A DNA stretch of 64,000 bases from Flaccisagitta enflata (Eukaryota; Chaetognatha; Sagittoidea; Aphragmophora), in NCBI GenBank assembly GCA_965153355.1, contig OZ231127.1, forward strand, positions 54,250,001 to 54,314,000, read 5' to 3'. Both the position numbers and the translations under genes were made by a program. Below, one piece after another: positions 45,825 to 57,624 of this stretch (positions are counted from its first letter, which is position 1; each line of letters begins with the position of its first letter). A model generated the notes under the pieces. That model saw only the letters and a program-made list of their open reading frames with translations. It searched no databases and was not told where the DNA came from.

Positions 45825-46455
45825 GGGCAGAGGGAAGGAGGGAGAGGGAGGGAAGGAGAGGGAGGGAGAGAGAGGGAAGGAGAGGGAGGGAAGGAGAGGG
45901 AGGGAGGGATAGGGAGGGTGGGAGAAGGAGTAAGGGAGGGTGGGAGAGGGAAGGAGAGGGAGGGAGCGAGGGAGGGGGAGGGAGGGAGAGGGAGGGAGGG
46001 AGGAGAGGGAGAGTAGGAGTAGGAGGGAGAGGGGAGGGGAGGAAAAGGGAAGGAAAGAGAAAGAGGGAGGGAGAGAGAGAGGGAGGGGGAGGGTGAGGGG
46101 AGGGAAAAGAAGGGAGAGAGGGAGAGAGAGAGAGGGAGGGGTAGAGGGAGGGAGAGATTGATGGAGGGAGAGAGGGAGAGAGGGGGGGAAGAGGATGAGG
46201 GGGAGGGAAAGGGAGGGAGAGAGAGGGAGGGAGGGAGAGGGAGAGAGGGAGGGAGGGGGAAGGAGGGAGAGGGGGAGGGAGAGTGAGAGGGGGAGAGAGA
46301 GCGAGAGGGGGAGGGTGAGGGAAAGGGAGAGAGAAGGAGAGGGGGAGGGAGAGAGGGAGAAAGGGAGGGAGAGAGGGAGCGAGGGAGGGAGAGAGGGAGG
46401 GGGAGGGAAGGAGAGAGGGAGGGAGCACGGGAGGGAGACAGAGAGAGGGTGAGAG

Positions 46456-46526
<71 letters not shown>
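45825..46526. repeat. Polypurine (GGGAGA) tract followed by (CA)n
   Basis: About 625 bp almost entirely A/G, rich in GGGAGG and GAGAGGG, then 70 bp of pure CA at 46457-46526. The stretch 45176-45824 before it shows no gene. The strand asymmetry is extreme; such tracts can form triplex DNA. Confidence 0.95.
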
Positions 46527-46529
<3 letters not shown>

Positions 46530-47728
46530 CAGCCCTTACAATTTTCTTCCGGTCGGCGAGAGCCGCCTTTACTGGTAATTGAGCGTTTTTTCCATTGGTG
46601 ATATTTTTCTTGAAACCTTTGTTATTTCTAAACGAATGAAGCCAAAATGACCAGCAACATGGCATTTGGAAGATTTTTTGCAGAGCTTTCAAGTGGTCAT
46701 GAATATTTCATGGTTTGGGCCCTTAGTTTTACCAAAACTAGAAGAACAAGTAGATATTAACATGCACTGTTGGTGGTCCGTCTACTTAAGACGGCAAATT
46801 TTTGAAGGAAAACCAAGCGTTTCACTATACTTTTTACATTATTTTCTGGACAACAATGGTGCCAGAGTGATTTTAAAAGATAAATTGTATCTAAATATAT
46901 TTGGTATATACATTTCTATTATATTTTGACCTCAAAAGTAATTTTGACTATGCAATTCACATGAGGAAAGCAAGAAAATCAAGGTTTTTAATGAAATTTT
47001 GCTTACACTTATTTGTTTGTTCTTGCCGTTTAAATTCTAAGACGCTCAAATGCAGGGAAATTTTGCATTTCCAAAAACATAGTTCTCTTTGTAATCGATT
47101 TCAGAAGAGAACTATGTTTTTTATTTTCTTTTTTTTTTCATTTTTCATGCAAATTCAGAATTCAAACGAGCCCCCTATCAGTTACCAAAAACAAAATTAT
47201 AAGTAATTTGCATTATATTTTCTTCATTAATTGTAGCTTCATTTGGTTCTTTTTCATGTTTGAATGCTAGTTATGCAAAAAAATATCAATCATGATGAAT
47301 CTCGATAATTATTTCAGTTTAATCATTCAGTTTCAATGATTTTAATTTTTTACTTTGGCTCCTGCTGAAACACAAATGTTGCCTTCGGAGGAATGCCGTC
47401 TTAAATTACCTCATTAGCTTTGCAACCTTAATGCCGTACAGAATCTTGATAAGTGTTGAAAATGGGGGCGAATTAACTAAATATTGATGCTAACCTGTCA
47501 AAAAATATTCAATTTATACAGTTTGACCTATTAAGTATCACTTAATGATCAAATAAAGTTCCAGTTGCAATTTATCCAAGCATGACTGTATATGATTTGA
47601 ATTTGTATATCTTAATATATGAATTTATTGGTCGACAATTGGGATGTGACAGAACATACAATCACACCTCATTAGAAATAGGGATAAAAGAAGAAGGAGA
47701 AAAAAAAAACACAACAAAACATGGTACA
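46527..47728. other. No gene; one strong hairpin
   Basis: 46548-46576 resembles the end of the repeats at 4129 and 6698 (GGCGAGAGCCGCC then TTTACTGGTA). ACTTAAGACGGCA at about 46785 is inverted as TGCCGTCTTAA at about 47396, possible termini of an unrecognised element. 47073-47121 is a 17-bp perfect stem. Confidence 0.4.
47073..47121. repeat. Perfect 17-bp stem, 15-nt loop
   Basis: AAAAACATAGTTCTCTT and AAGAGAACTATGTTTTT are exact inverse complements around a 15-nt loop. It is too short for a canonical animal microRNA precursor; probably a small foldback. Confidence 0.6.
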
Positions 47729-48118
47729 TTAAACGAGAGATTTAAGCCGGATTAAAATCGAATTTCCCGTGCGATTCAAACCATTCATGAAGCTTTTACT
47801 TCTTTTGGTAAAAATTTCCGTAACAGACTCATACCCGAAAGACTTCCGCAGTTCACGCGTGCTCTGCCAACGGTGAAAGCCAAATATTTTTCTAATACAG
47901 TCGTTGAGAGCAACGTCCAAATTAGTCATATCACGTCCGTTATGTCTTTTTACCTCACATGCATAGGTTAAGATAGGTACGCAATTACAATACAATAGTT
48001 TCAAGAGAACATGTTCACTGGGTTTGTTCAGTACATTCAAAATTGTGTTTGCACTACAATAGAAAGACATCAGTGGTTTTCGAATGGGAGTTTCAAATTG
48101 TTTTCCTGCCATCAGATT
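47729..48118 (-). pseudogene. LINE reverse transcriptase C-terminal fragment, copy 2
   Basis: Minus-strand frame of about 130 residues: KLLYCNCVPILTYACEVK, ALNDCIRKIFGFHRWQSTR, YESVTEIFTKRS. It aligns with the frame at 24913-25215 (LYSNCVPGLTHGAEVK, WVSTRYLRQQLSFPSITEIF), so both are from one non-LTR family. This copy has no stop within the stretch and ends at 47729. Its upstream part is cut off by the N gap, so the polymerase domain cannot be judged. Confidence 0.65.
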
Positions 48119-48128
48119 NNNNNNNNNN
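48119..48128. other. Assembly gap of 10 N
   Basis: Ten N characters separate the LINE fragment from the P-loop exon. Adjacency of those two features is therefore not proven. Confidence 0.99.
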
Positions 48129-48447
48129 ACTATTAACACGCTCATTGTTGTTCAGAGGTGGGGTGGTGTTAGGTGGTGATGAAAGTAGAGAAGGATGATT
48201 GACTCCCAGGAAAGTATTTTTCGTGAGTTCTAAAGATGATAAAAATGAAGGATTAGCCAGACCTGAATCGTAAAAATGAAAATCTACACCAAGACTTTCC
48301 GCTACTTTTTGTAGAGTTTCAAGTACTTCCTTCGCCACAGCAGTATGAGAGAGTAAAGCGATGCCACTAGGTGGCGTTGTTGTAAAGAGGGGGTACAAAT
48401 GTTTTAAGACGTAATTCATTACGTAGCTTGTTTTGCCCGAACTACTC
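48129..48447 (-). CDS. Exon of a P-loop NTPase-like protein, partial
   Basis: Minus-strand exon following acceptor ACACAACCCACAG (48448). It reads (x)SSSGKTSYVMNYVLKHLY, then SGIALLSHTAVAKEVLETLQ, FHFYDSGLANPSFLSSLE and on to the N gap. SSSGKTS fits the second half of a Walker A loop (G-x4-GK-T/S); the first glycine would come from the preceding exon through a split codon. A hydrophobic strand (GIALLSH) follows at about the distance of beta-2 in many P-loop folds. I cannot assign the family. Upstream on this strand is a (GT)n run and then simple sequence, with no further exon seen. It could be a fragment of a mobile-element or virus-derived ATPase or of a cellular gene. Confidence 0.45.
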
Positions 48448-48475
48448 CTGTGGGTTGTGTGTGGGTTGTAGCCAT

Positions 48476-48478
<3 letters not shown>

Positions 48479-48553
<75 letters not shown>

Positions 48554-48687
48554 GAGAAAGAAGAGAAAAGAAGAGAAGAGAAAAGAAGAGAAAGAAATAA
48601 GGGGGGGGGGAAGGAAAAAAGAATATGCGTATTAATGCTAAATAGACGATAAAAGAAAGAGAAAGAGAGAGAAAGAGAGAGAAAGAG

Positions 48688-48726
<39 letters not shown>

Positions 48727-48800
48727 AGAAGAGAAGACAGACAGACAGATTGAGACAGACAAAAGATAATGAACAAAGGAAGAGAGAGAATAAAAGAAAG
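48479..48800. repeat. (GT)n then GAGAAA-rich purine tract
   Basis: (GT)n at 48479-48551 lies about 30 bp upstream of the P-loop exon acceptor on the minus strand. GAAAAG/GAGAAA runs follow to about 48800. Confidence 0.9.
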
Positions 48801-49958
48801 AGAGTTTAGAAAATAGAAGAATAGAAAATATAACACATAAAAGAATATAATAGGGAACAGAGTATGACTCACTCAGCGCCACGTGAGAGAAAAGATAGGA
48901 AAAAAGATAACTCTGCAGATGGCTCTTTCTCTTCGAAAAAGCGACCTCTCTCTCCTCTCTCTCTCTCTCTCTTTTTCTTTATTCTATATGGTGTTTTTCA
49001 CGCTAACTTGATTTTCACCATCGGTTCACTGGTTTCCTCCGACCTAAAGTGACAGTGAATCCCTCCAAAAAGTCGGTAAAAAGTGAACCGCTTCCACCGG
49101 CGTAGGGTGGAAATTCACCAGTCCAGAAAAAACGCCGGTGGGCGGTCGCCTCTACCCGGATTATCCCACGCGTGAAACATCGGTTGAGATAGAATCAAGT
49201 TTCATTTTTCACTCCGATAAAAAATCCCCCGTTGATAAAATCAATTTTCCTTCTTTTTTTTCCGTTTCTTTCTTTTTTCTCGGATCCTAAGGGGGCGAAA
49301 AAGGGCTATTTGTTACGTTCTAATGTCAAAAAAGACTCCTCCTCCGGTTTGAAAAGAACTTCTTATATTGAAAGAAAAAGGGGGAGAGAAGGAGAGAGAA
49401 AAGGGAGAATATAAAGACAGAAGAAAAAGAGAGAAAGAAAGAAAGAAAGAGAGAAAGAGAGAGAAAGAAAGAAAGAAAGAAAGAAAGAGAGAAAGAAACA
49501 GAGAGAGAAAGAATGAAAGAATGAAAGAATGAAAGAATGAAAGAATAAAAGAATGAAAGAATGAAAGAATGAAAGAATGAAAGAATGAAAGACTGAAAGA
49601 GAGAAAGAGAAAAAGGTCTCGCTTTTGTTTGTCCGTCCGTCCGTCCCTCTTGTTAGTTAAGGCCATCCGATAGTTTGTATGTCTGTCTGTTTGTCTTGAA
49701 AGTGATGAAAGGGTGGTAAGAATAAGGATGGAACAACAAAAAAAGTGGCGTGTTTCTAGTGGTTGAAATATATGGTCATATCATAAGAGAGCTAATTATA
49801 TCATCTATGTATATATATATATATATCTTTTTCTATCCTTCTTACCCTTCACACACACTTGTTGCCCCTTTTCGTTTCGCATCCCATTTCCCCCTTTTTT
49901 TCGTTGTCATGCTTGATAGCGTAATAACCGTTGGGTTTCCCATTCGTTTTCCGCTTCG

Positions 49959-50017
<59 letters not shown>

Positions 50018-50172
50018 TTTTTTTTTCCTTTTGTATATCATCATTAATCGTTGATTTTTCGCCTCCTCCTTTTTCCTGTCATCTTCATCTTCCTCCTTAA
50101 CCTCTTGACATCCCCATCCTCATCCTTCGTTTTTTTTTCTCTCTCTCTATGTTCGTATAGATTCTCTAGCTT
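48801..50172. repeat. Gene-free stretch with simple repeats
   Basis: (CT)n at 48943-48973; GAAA/GAAT tetranucleotide blocks at 49420-49610; GTCC repeats at 49631-49648; (CT)n at 49966-50009. No convincing frame. CGCCGGTGGGCGG-type GC-rich sequence at 49080-49160 contrasts with the surroundings but forms no recognised feature. Confidence 0.5.
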
Positions 50173-50297
50173 CCGAGCGGCTTTCGCCGCTCGGTCAAGA
50201 GAGAGTGACGCAGGCGGCTCTGCCGCCTGCGTCAAGAGGAGAAGATCCTAACGACGGGCGGCGAAGCCGCCGTCGTGTCAGCGGCTTTCGCCGCTGA
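50173..50297. repeat. Four consecutive GC-rich hairpins
   Basis: H1 50173-50194: CCGAGCGGC-TTTC-GCCGCTCGG. H2 50207-50233: 12-bp stem GACGCAGGCGGC with loop TCT. H3 50251-50276: stem ACGACGGCGGC with one bulged G and loop GAA. H4 50278-50297: TCAGCGGC-TTTC-GCCGCTGA. All share a GCGGC/GCCGC stem base and 3-4 nt loops. See findings. Confidence 0.8.
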
Positions 50298-50353
50298 CCA
50301 AAAAGGGACCCCCCCCCCTTTTCTTTGGACCGATACAAAACGAACATCAATCA

Positions 50354-50387
<34 letters not shown>

Positions 50388-50879
50388 CCTCTTTTTATTT
50401 GTTATCCCTCCGTTCTATCTTTCTTTCTTTCTTTCTTTCTCTGTTTCTTTCTTTCTTTATTTCTTTTCTTTCTTTCTCTTTCTGTCTTTCAATTATTTCA
50501 CATCAGTTGTCATTTCATTTGATTTATCTTCATGAACATTTCCATTATTATTATTTCCCTTTATTTCCATTATTCCCATTATTTCTATTGTTTTCACTAT
50601 TATTTCCATGATTTTCATCCTTCTTTCACACATTTACCCCCTGTAGTAATAATAACAGTAGTAATGATAAGTAGTAAGTATCACACATTCACATTCAATT
50701 CGCATTTCGCATTCACACTGCATTTATCTTTCTCTCATTCTTTCTTTCTATCATTTCTTCACTCTCTTTCTCTTTGTCACCCCTCACCCTCCACCACCAC
50801 ACCATCACACACACGCTGATATGGTCGTTGTGTCGTTTCTGCGGGCGTCCGTTGTTATATTTAAGATATATAAACGAGA
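50298..50879. other. Pyrimidine-rich simple sequence, no gene
   Basis: (CT)n at 50357-50384, TTTC repeats at 50419-50485, ATTATTTCC-type repeats at 50540-50620. Confidence 0.5.
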
Positions 50880-51539
<660 letters not shown>

Positions 51540-51824
51540 ACCCCATTTCCACCCGTCCTGTTTGTGAATGGTTTTTTCCCGTCCTTTGGCATCACTCCCT
51601 CTCCTCCTTTTTTTGAGATTTCGCTTCGTTGGTTCCGTTACGTTATTTCCCGAGAGAGAGAGAGAGCCGGTTTGGTACAAGAACTCTTCATTTTAAATCG
51701 TGACACACCGCCATCTAACGCCATGATCTAACGTCACAACGGGTGTTTTGACCAAGCGGCCACACGCCGAAAAAAGACCGACCATTAATCCCCATTTTCC
51801 CCTCTTCCTCCTCCCATCCAGCAC

Positions 51825-51832
51825 TATATAAA
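51825..51832 (+). promoter_or_regulatory. TATA box, putative promoter
   Basis: TATATAAA after CCAGCAC, with transcription expected to start about 25-32 bp downstream (51853-51860). It is the clearest TATA box near the plus-strand genes at 52.2-61.4 kb. A candidate donor (CCGAG|GTAATA) at about 52054 could close a non-coding first exon. Confidence 0.5.
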
Positions 51833-52241
51833 CCGTGGACTTCTCCGTGTTCTCCCATGTTCGAAAGTTGCTGTCCAGAAGGACGGTCGTCGCTCCCTCT
51901 CGCTCCTTCACTTACTACTGCTGCAAAACTACGTCAGACGACCGTCTTTTCATTCGTCTGCTGACCGTCTTCCATTATTCCGTCTCAACTTCAGTTTCAA
52001 CTTCAGTTTCAACGTTAAAACTGGCTTTTTCCTTCACTCAAGAGTGGCACCGAGGTAATACTCTGTCTGTTCAGTCCGCTGTTCCGTCTGATCACCGTCT
52101 GTACTCGATGTTAACTCACTTTTCCTCTTTTCTTTCCTTCCCTTTTCCTTTCTCTTTTTCCTATCCTTTCCTTTCACCTTAGCTTCCCTTTCCTAGCCTT
52201 TCTTTTTCCCCCTGTCCATCGTGTTATATGAAAGATGAAAC

Positions 52242-52565
52242 ATGGAAAAATCTAAAAGTGAAATATTACATGGCCCTCTCCCTTATACGCATTCTGATTT
52301 TTGCCAAAAAATAAAATTGAGAGATCCCACTTTTCCCAGCCCTATTCTACATAAGATTAGCCAAATTTTCAACAAACTGCACGGGGTCAAACAAATTGAA
52401 AAGCAACATAGAATACAGATTGAGACAGATACTATAGAAACAATTGCCCAATCAAATGAAGCAGATAAACATGTCAACAAAATTTATACAAAAGTAGATG
52501 AAGCAGCCAAGGCCAACCTCCAACTTATTATCGATATAATAGAACACTACAAGAATAAGAAGTAA
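52242..52565 (+). CDS. Small coiled-coil-like protein or first coding exon, unrecognised
   Basis: ATG in a good context (ACATGG) opens 107 codons of balanced composition: an N-terminal KSKSEILHGPLPYTHSDFCQ, then a charged helical part (IEKQHRIQIETDTIETIAQS; KIYTKVDEAAKANLQLIIDI). The stop at 52563 overlaps a consensus donor, AAGAA|GTAAGT (52561/52562), so the frame may be spliced onward instead. Phase-compatible acceptors exist at 52754 and 52766, which would join it to the Ser/Thr-rich protein that follows; neither has a strong pyrimidine tract. It lies about 400 bp downstream of the TATA box. I do not recognise a family. Confidence 0.55.
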   Translation: MEKSKSEILHGPLPYTHSDFCQKIKLRDPTFPSPILHKISQIFNKLHGVKQIEKQHRIQIETDTIETIAQSNEADKHVNKIYTKVDEAAKANLQLIIDIIEHYKNKK

Positions 52566-52773
52566 GTTTTTGTTTTCTCCCTATATTCTCCCCCTCTTGT
52601 GTCACGTTTCCAAAAAACTTTTCTGAATCTTCTTGTCTTCTCCTTTTTCTTTTTTATCTCTTTTTTTAATGCTCACGTACTAAAAAATCCAAAAAAAAAA
52701 AAAAAAAAAAACGCAAGCTGAGGCTCGGGAGCAACTTGCGAAAAATGCCACAAGTTCGCCATCTAGCAATAAT

Positions 52774-53242
52774 ATGGAGGAAACGAATCGCAAAGCTACA
52801 ATAATTTCATCCACATCCGCCGGCGACTCTTCCATTATCACCTCGACATCGCCGGCGTCGTCGTCACAGTCAAAAGTTGTTTCGACATCAACAACGACAG
52901 CGTCAACATCATCACCATCATCATCATTACCCTCTCCCCCACCGTCTTCGTTGACTTTAAAAAGCAATGCTAACAACAACAGCAACAACAACAACAGCAA
53001 CGCCGTCACTCCGCCAGCAATTTCGAACATCATACTTCCACCTCCGCCGCCACCGCCGCCTTTTCTCCTGCGCTGGGATCACCCGGTCTCCGTCTTAATC
53101 CCGCCACTTCCACCGACGTCGTCTTCCAAAATAACCTTTGTATCGGGATCGACGACGGCGGCGGGATCGTCAGCGACAACAACTGCTACCTCAGTAGCAA
53201 CAGCTCCCAATAACAAGAAAAACAACATCATCAGGTGATAAA

Positions 53243-53309
<67 letters not shown>

Positions 53310-53999
53310 CTGTGTCAATATTCCACCATCGCGGCCGTTGTTAACTTTTTTCCACCGTCGTCGTTATCTCACTCATCTTATTATCTCACTCCAATTCTTT
53401 GGTTCTCCTACACCTGGGTTGTCTGTTTTTTGCTGCAAGCCACTAGTCATACTACATCTTTTTCCATGACTAGTTGTTGCAGCAGAATGAACATGCTTCA
53501 CCATTATCTTCGTTCGTCTCGTGATAACAAAATTAACAACAAATAGCAGATTTGGTTTCAGTTGTCGGGTTGTGAGTGTAATGATCTCATTCTAAATTGA
53601 CATCACATGCCGACAGTTGATACGAAATTTTGCTACTAATCGTCAAAAAAAAAATAAAAAAAATAAATAAAGCTATGGAAAGAAAAACAACAAACAGTAA
53701 ATTTGGTGTCAGCAGTTGTGTTGTGTGTCATTTTCTTTATTTTGACATCACTACGCGACAGTTGATTCGGAATGTTGCTACTAATCGACAAAAAAAAAAA
53801 AATCAAAGAACAACAAATAAAAAACAAGAAAAACAAAGGACTCACCAACAAAATAACTTAAAATAAAAGAATATGCTGTGTAGGAATGCTTGTGTTAAAT
53901 ATGGCTGTGTTGATATCAAATTTTTTGTGTTTGTTTTCACTGTTTTTTAACACGTTTTTTTTTCTCTCTCTCTTTCTCTTTCTTTCTCTTTCTCTCTCT

Positions 54000-54090
<91 letters not shown>

Positions 54091-54550
54091 CAGCAACTCA
54101 AGGCCGAGGACAACAGCAACCTTGTCACCCCCAACATCAACAACATCATCGACGCAGACTGTCGCGTCGGGAAAAAAATCAACACAAAAATCAACACTGA
54201 CTACTCCTCTGAATCATGGACGACCTTCTTTTTCCGACGTCGTCCACATCCATTTTGAACGACAACAACGACGGCGGGAAACAAACGGTGGTTTGGAAGA
54301 GATTGACGAAGATGACGACGGCGGCAACTTAAACTCGACCAACAATTCTCTCTCAGTGCAACTCGCCACCACCCCTCCATCAGCGTCTTCGTTACCCTCA
54401 TCTACTCCACTCAGCACTCATCATCGGCCGACGTTCCTCCACAACGCGATCGACGGGCTTCTTCTAGCCATTATCATCGCAGCAGCAGCCGCCGTCTTCA
54501 TATCTTCATTCGCCTTCGTCTATCAACAGATATTCTTTAGGACATCGTGA
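52774..54550 (+). CDS. Ser/Thr-rich protein with C-terminal membrane anchor (2 exons)
   Basis: Exon A 52774-53234, donor ATCATCAG|GTGATA. Exon B 54094-54550, acceptor (CT)n-ACCAG. The split codon AG|C keeps the frame, giving 305 residues from the ATG at 52774; coding may start further upstream. Order: a Ser/Thr-rich N-terminus, an Asn run, a proline run of eight (about residues 92-99), more Ser/Thr, an Arg/Glu segment (HFERQQRRRETNGG) then an acidic run (EEIDEDDDGG), and a hydrophobic helix ending four to ten residues from the C-terminus (GLLLAIIIAAAAAVFISSFA). This fits a tail-anchored protein facing the cytosol. The 859-nt intron starts with (GT)n and ends with (CT)n. I do not recognise a family; alternative frames in such low-complexity sequence cannot be excluded. 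Confidence 0.5.
53245..53308. repeat. (GT)n microsatellite at the donor
   Basis: 64 bp of GT beginning 10 nt after the donor at 53235. Confidence 0.9.
54003..54088. repeat. (CT)n microsatellite forming the polypyrimidine tract
   Basis: About 85 bp of CT ending 5 nt before the acceptor AG at 54092-54093. Confidence 0.9.
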
Positions 54551-54574
54551 TGGCGGCCGGCGGTGTAAAGGACA

Positions 54575-54615
<41 letters not shown>

Positions 54616-54708
54616 AACAATGCAAATACGACCAATAACACAAACCCTCTTGACGACAATAACAACAACAATAACAACAACAATAACAGCAATAGCAACA
54701 ACAACAGC

Positions 54709-54754
<46 letters not shown>

Positions 54755-55137
54755 GCAATGGACAATATAATCACCATCGAGTAAGACGGCAACCCCGCGT
54801 TACCGTCTGTCGCCCATTCTCCCAACGACGCTGCAGATACTTAACATACCAGCAACCGTTCTGCCAAACCCTAGTTTGCCTCCGTCGCAAACAGTATCAT
54901 CTACACCTCCGTTTTCAAAAGTAGTTTTTCTTTTCTTTGGTTTTCCTGTGTTTTCTATTAATCCATTTTCACCCGGTAGTTGTCTTCCTTAGTTTCTGTC
55001 TCTTTAATTTTCCATTTTCACAAAGATTTCTATTTTGTTTTACTTTGTTTTGCTTTGTTTTTTTTTGCGTTCTTTGTGTTTTCTTTGGTTTTAACCTCTG
55101 CTCCTTCCCTCTCCCCTCTCTTTCTCTACCCTCTACC
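54551..55137. repeat. (GAC)n and (AAC)n trinucleotide runs, pyrimidine-rich flank
   Basis: (GAC)n at 54577-54615 and (AAC)n at 54657-54755 would encode Asp, Asn or Thr runs depending on frame. No splice pair ties them to either neighbour; they may be 3' or 5' UTR. A pyrimidine-rich stretch follows to 55137. Confidence 0.5.
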
Positions 55138-55272
55138 ATGCAGTCCGTATCATCATCGTGTCCACCGGCGCCGTTATTTGAACCATCATGGATCGAACAC
55201 CTTGGACGCCAAATTACCCTAACGGCTGGGGGACGACGGCGACAACAACAATATCCACAACCACAACAATGA
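55138..55272 (+). CDS. Upstream ORF overlapping the large gene's start
   Basis: ATG at 55138 opens 44 codons (QSVSSSCPPAPLFEPSWIEH and on) and stops at 55272, 85 nt past the start codon of the main frame (55188) in a different frame. Ribosomes that start here would bypass the main ATG. CCATGCAG just before 55144 also resembles an acceptor, in which case the uORF start would be removed. It is probably regulatory rather than a functional peptide. Confidence 0.35.
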   Translation: MQSVSSSCPPAPLFEPSWIEHLGRQITLTAGGRRRQQQYPQPQQ

Positions 55273-57037
55273 TGTCGACAAGAACAACAGCAACAGTAAC
55301 AGCCACGTCAAGAACAACAGAAACGTCTCCCCGCCCGAGTGGCTTTGACCCTCGATACTACGCAGGTAAGTTTCTTACGACCTTGTCCAACATTTAAGAA
55401 GCTTTTTGTCTTACCCATCCGTCTGTCTGGTTAGATGGAGAACTGGTAAAAGAAAAAACAAAGGGTATTTTAGATACTTTTTTTGTCTTATTTATAATAC
55501 ACACAGAACTAAATCGGGAAGAGTGGGAGCAGAGGGAACTAAACTTCCTCTTGACAACTCGCGTCAGAGAGCTTAGAACGGAATTGGATTCTCTCAGTAA
55601 TTCGTTTGTCCAACAACTTATGACGCGACTTGAACGTAGTCGCGCCTTTAGCAGCAACAACAACAACAACAATAACAACAATCCAACCCTTTCCAACACC
55701 ACCCATAATCCAGGCCCCCAACCTCATCGTGTTCCTCCTTACGCCGTCCCAACTGCTGCGGAATCATCGTCGTCGTCGTCGTCCAACACGCCACCCGATA
55801 ACCCGTTGAGATTGAAGCCTTCCAAGACTTCACCACTCCGTCACAGTTTAAAGAAGATTCTCGATTCACAGCCTAAAGGGACAATTAGAAGGGACAGTTC
55901 CGTCATCAGTTCTGTCATCTCTCCTTCTTCCTCCTCTACGTCAGCAATCCACCATCCTCATCCCTATCATCCTGCTCCTCCTCCTCCTCCTAATATTCAA
56001 CTTCGTCCACCGTCGTCATCGTCGTCGTCGTCGTTCATCACCACTACGACATCCATCTCTTCTTCCCCCTCGTCAGCATTCCCCCGTCATCATCATTCTC
56101 ATTCTCTTCCTCCGCCTTCTTTTCCTCCTCATCCTCTTCCTCTTCCTCCTCATCCTCCACCCCGCCATCCTCTACCGCCGGTCCTCCCAGACTCCACCCC
56201 CCAACAACAACGCCAACAACAACATATCAACGCCGTAGTAACGTTTCCGGCTCATCAGACGCAACACCCACCGCCGTTGCAACAACAACCGACGTCGTCG
56301 GGTTCGATCGTGAGAAACTCTGCAGCACAACATCAACAACAGCTACGCCCTTCTTTTCCCCCATCGACACAGCCGATTCACCATCATCTGCCCACCCCAG
56401 CAAACGCGGACACGTACGGCTCGTTTCCAGTCGGGAGTCCTCCATCATCCCATATGCATCATTATCCTCCAAGAGCTTCGACAGCCCTAATGCCGCCGTC
56501 GTCATTACCATCAACAACAACCATAACGCCGGTGGCAACGCTTCACCAACATTATCAGCAAGGGCATCAATATCTTCCAAGAGCTTCGACAGCCCCAGCG
56601 CCGCCGTCGTCGTTACCATCAACAACAACCACAACACCAGCGGCAGCACCTCACCAACACTATCAACAAGTGGGCCTTCAGCAGCTTCGTCTTCCTGTCA
56701 CGTCTTCCGCCCATATTCCACCGACGGCTCATGTTCCACCGACGGCTGTACTCACAACACCCGCCACGCTGGCGAGGGCAAGCGGCGCTGTTCTTATCTC
56801 CAGTGCGCCGTCGACAACGACGGCGGGAATGGGGACAACAACTACACCTACGTCGGTTGGACGGGCGTTGCAGCAGCAGTACCTGCAGCTGCAGAGAAAG
56901 GAACAAGAACAACTCGAGACGCTGAATCACGTCATTGAGCACGATCGAAAACTGATAGAGCAACAACAACAACAAATTTCTCGACTTCAACAACAGACAG
57001 ATCGACAATTGATACTGATACAACAACAACAACAACT

Positions 57038-57109
<72 letters not shown>

Positions 57110-57189
57110 GCCACAGCTACAGCAACAGCAATCATTCACTCAAGAGCAGCATCAGCAGCAGCAGCCAATGTCATCCTCGCAGCTGCCGC

Positions 57190-57227
<38 letters not shown>

Positions 57228-57574
57228 CCACAGCAACAACAACAACTGACACAACAACATCAACAAGAACTACCGCAACAACAGCAACAGTCATTACCCC
57301 CAACAACAACAACAACAACTGCCACAACAACAACTGCTCCAACAACTTCAGCACCCACAACAACAGCAGCAGCAGCAGCAGCAACAATCGATCCAATCAC
57401 CGCAGCCGCAGCAACTACTTGAACAACAACTACCCCAACAACAACAACAACAACAACAACAACATCAACAGCCGCCGCAACAACATCAACAGCCGCCGCA
57501 GATACATCAGCATCATCAACAACTACTCCAATATCAGCTGCCGCAGCAACAACAGTTCGAACAACAACTACCCC

Positions 57575-57624
<50 letters not shown>

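Noticed and set aside
45782-46525. Ser/Pro/Leu-rich frames of 200-247 codons
   Set aside because: Translations of the polypurine tract and (CA)n.
54537-54825. Poly-Val/poly-Leu minus-strand frames suggesting membrane segments
   Set aside because: They are reverse translations of (AAC)n and (GAC)n runs.
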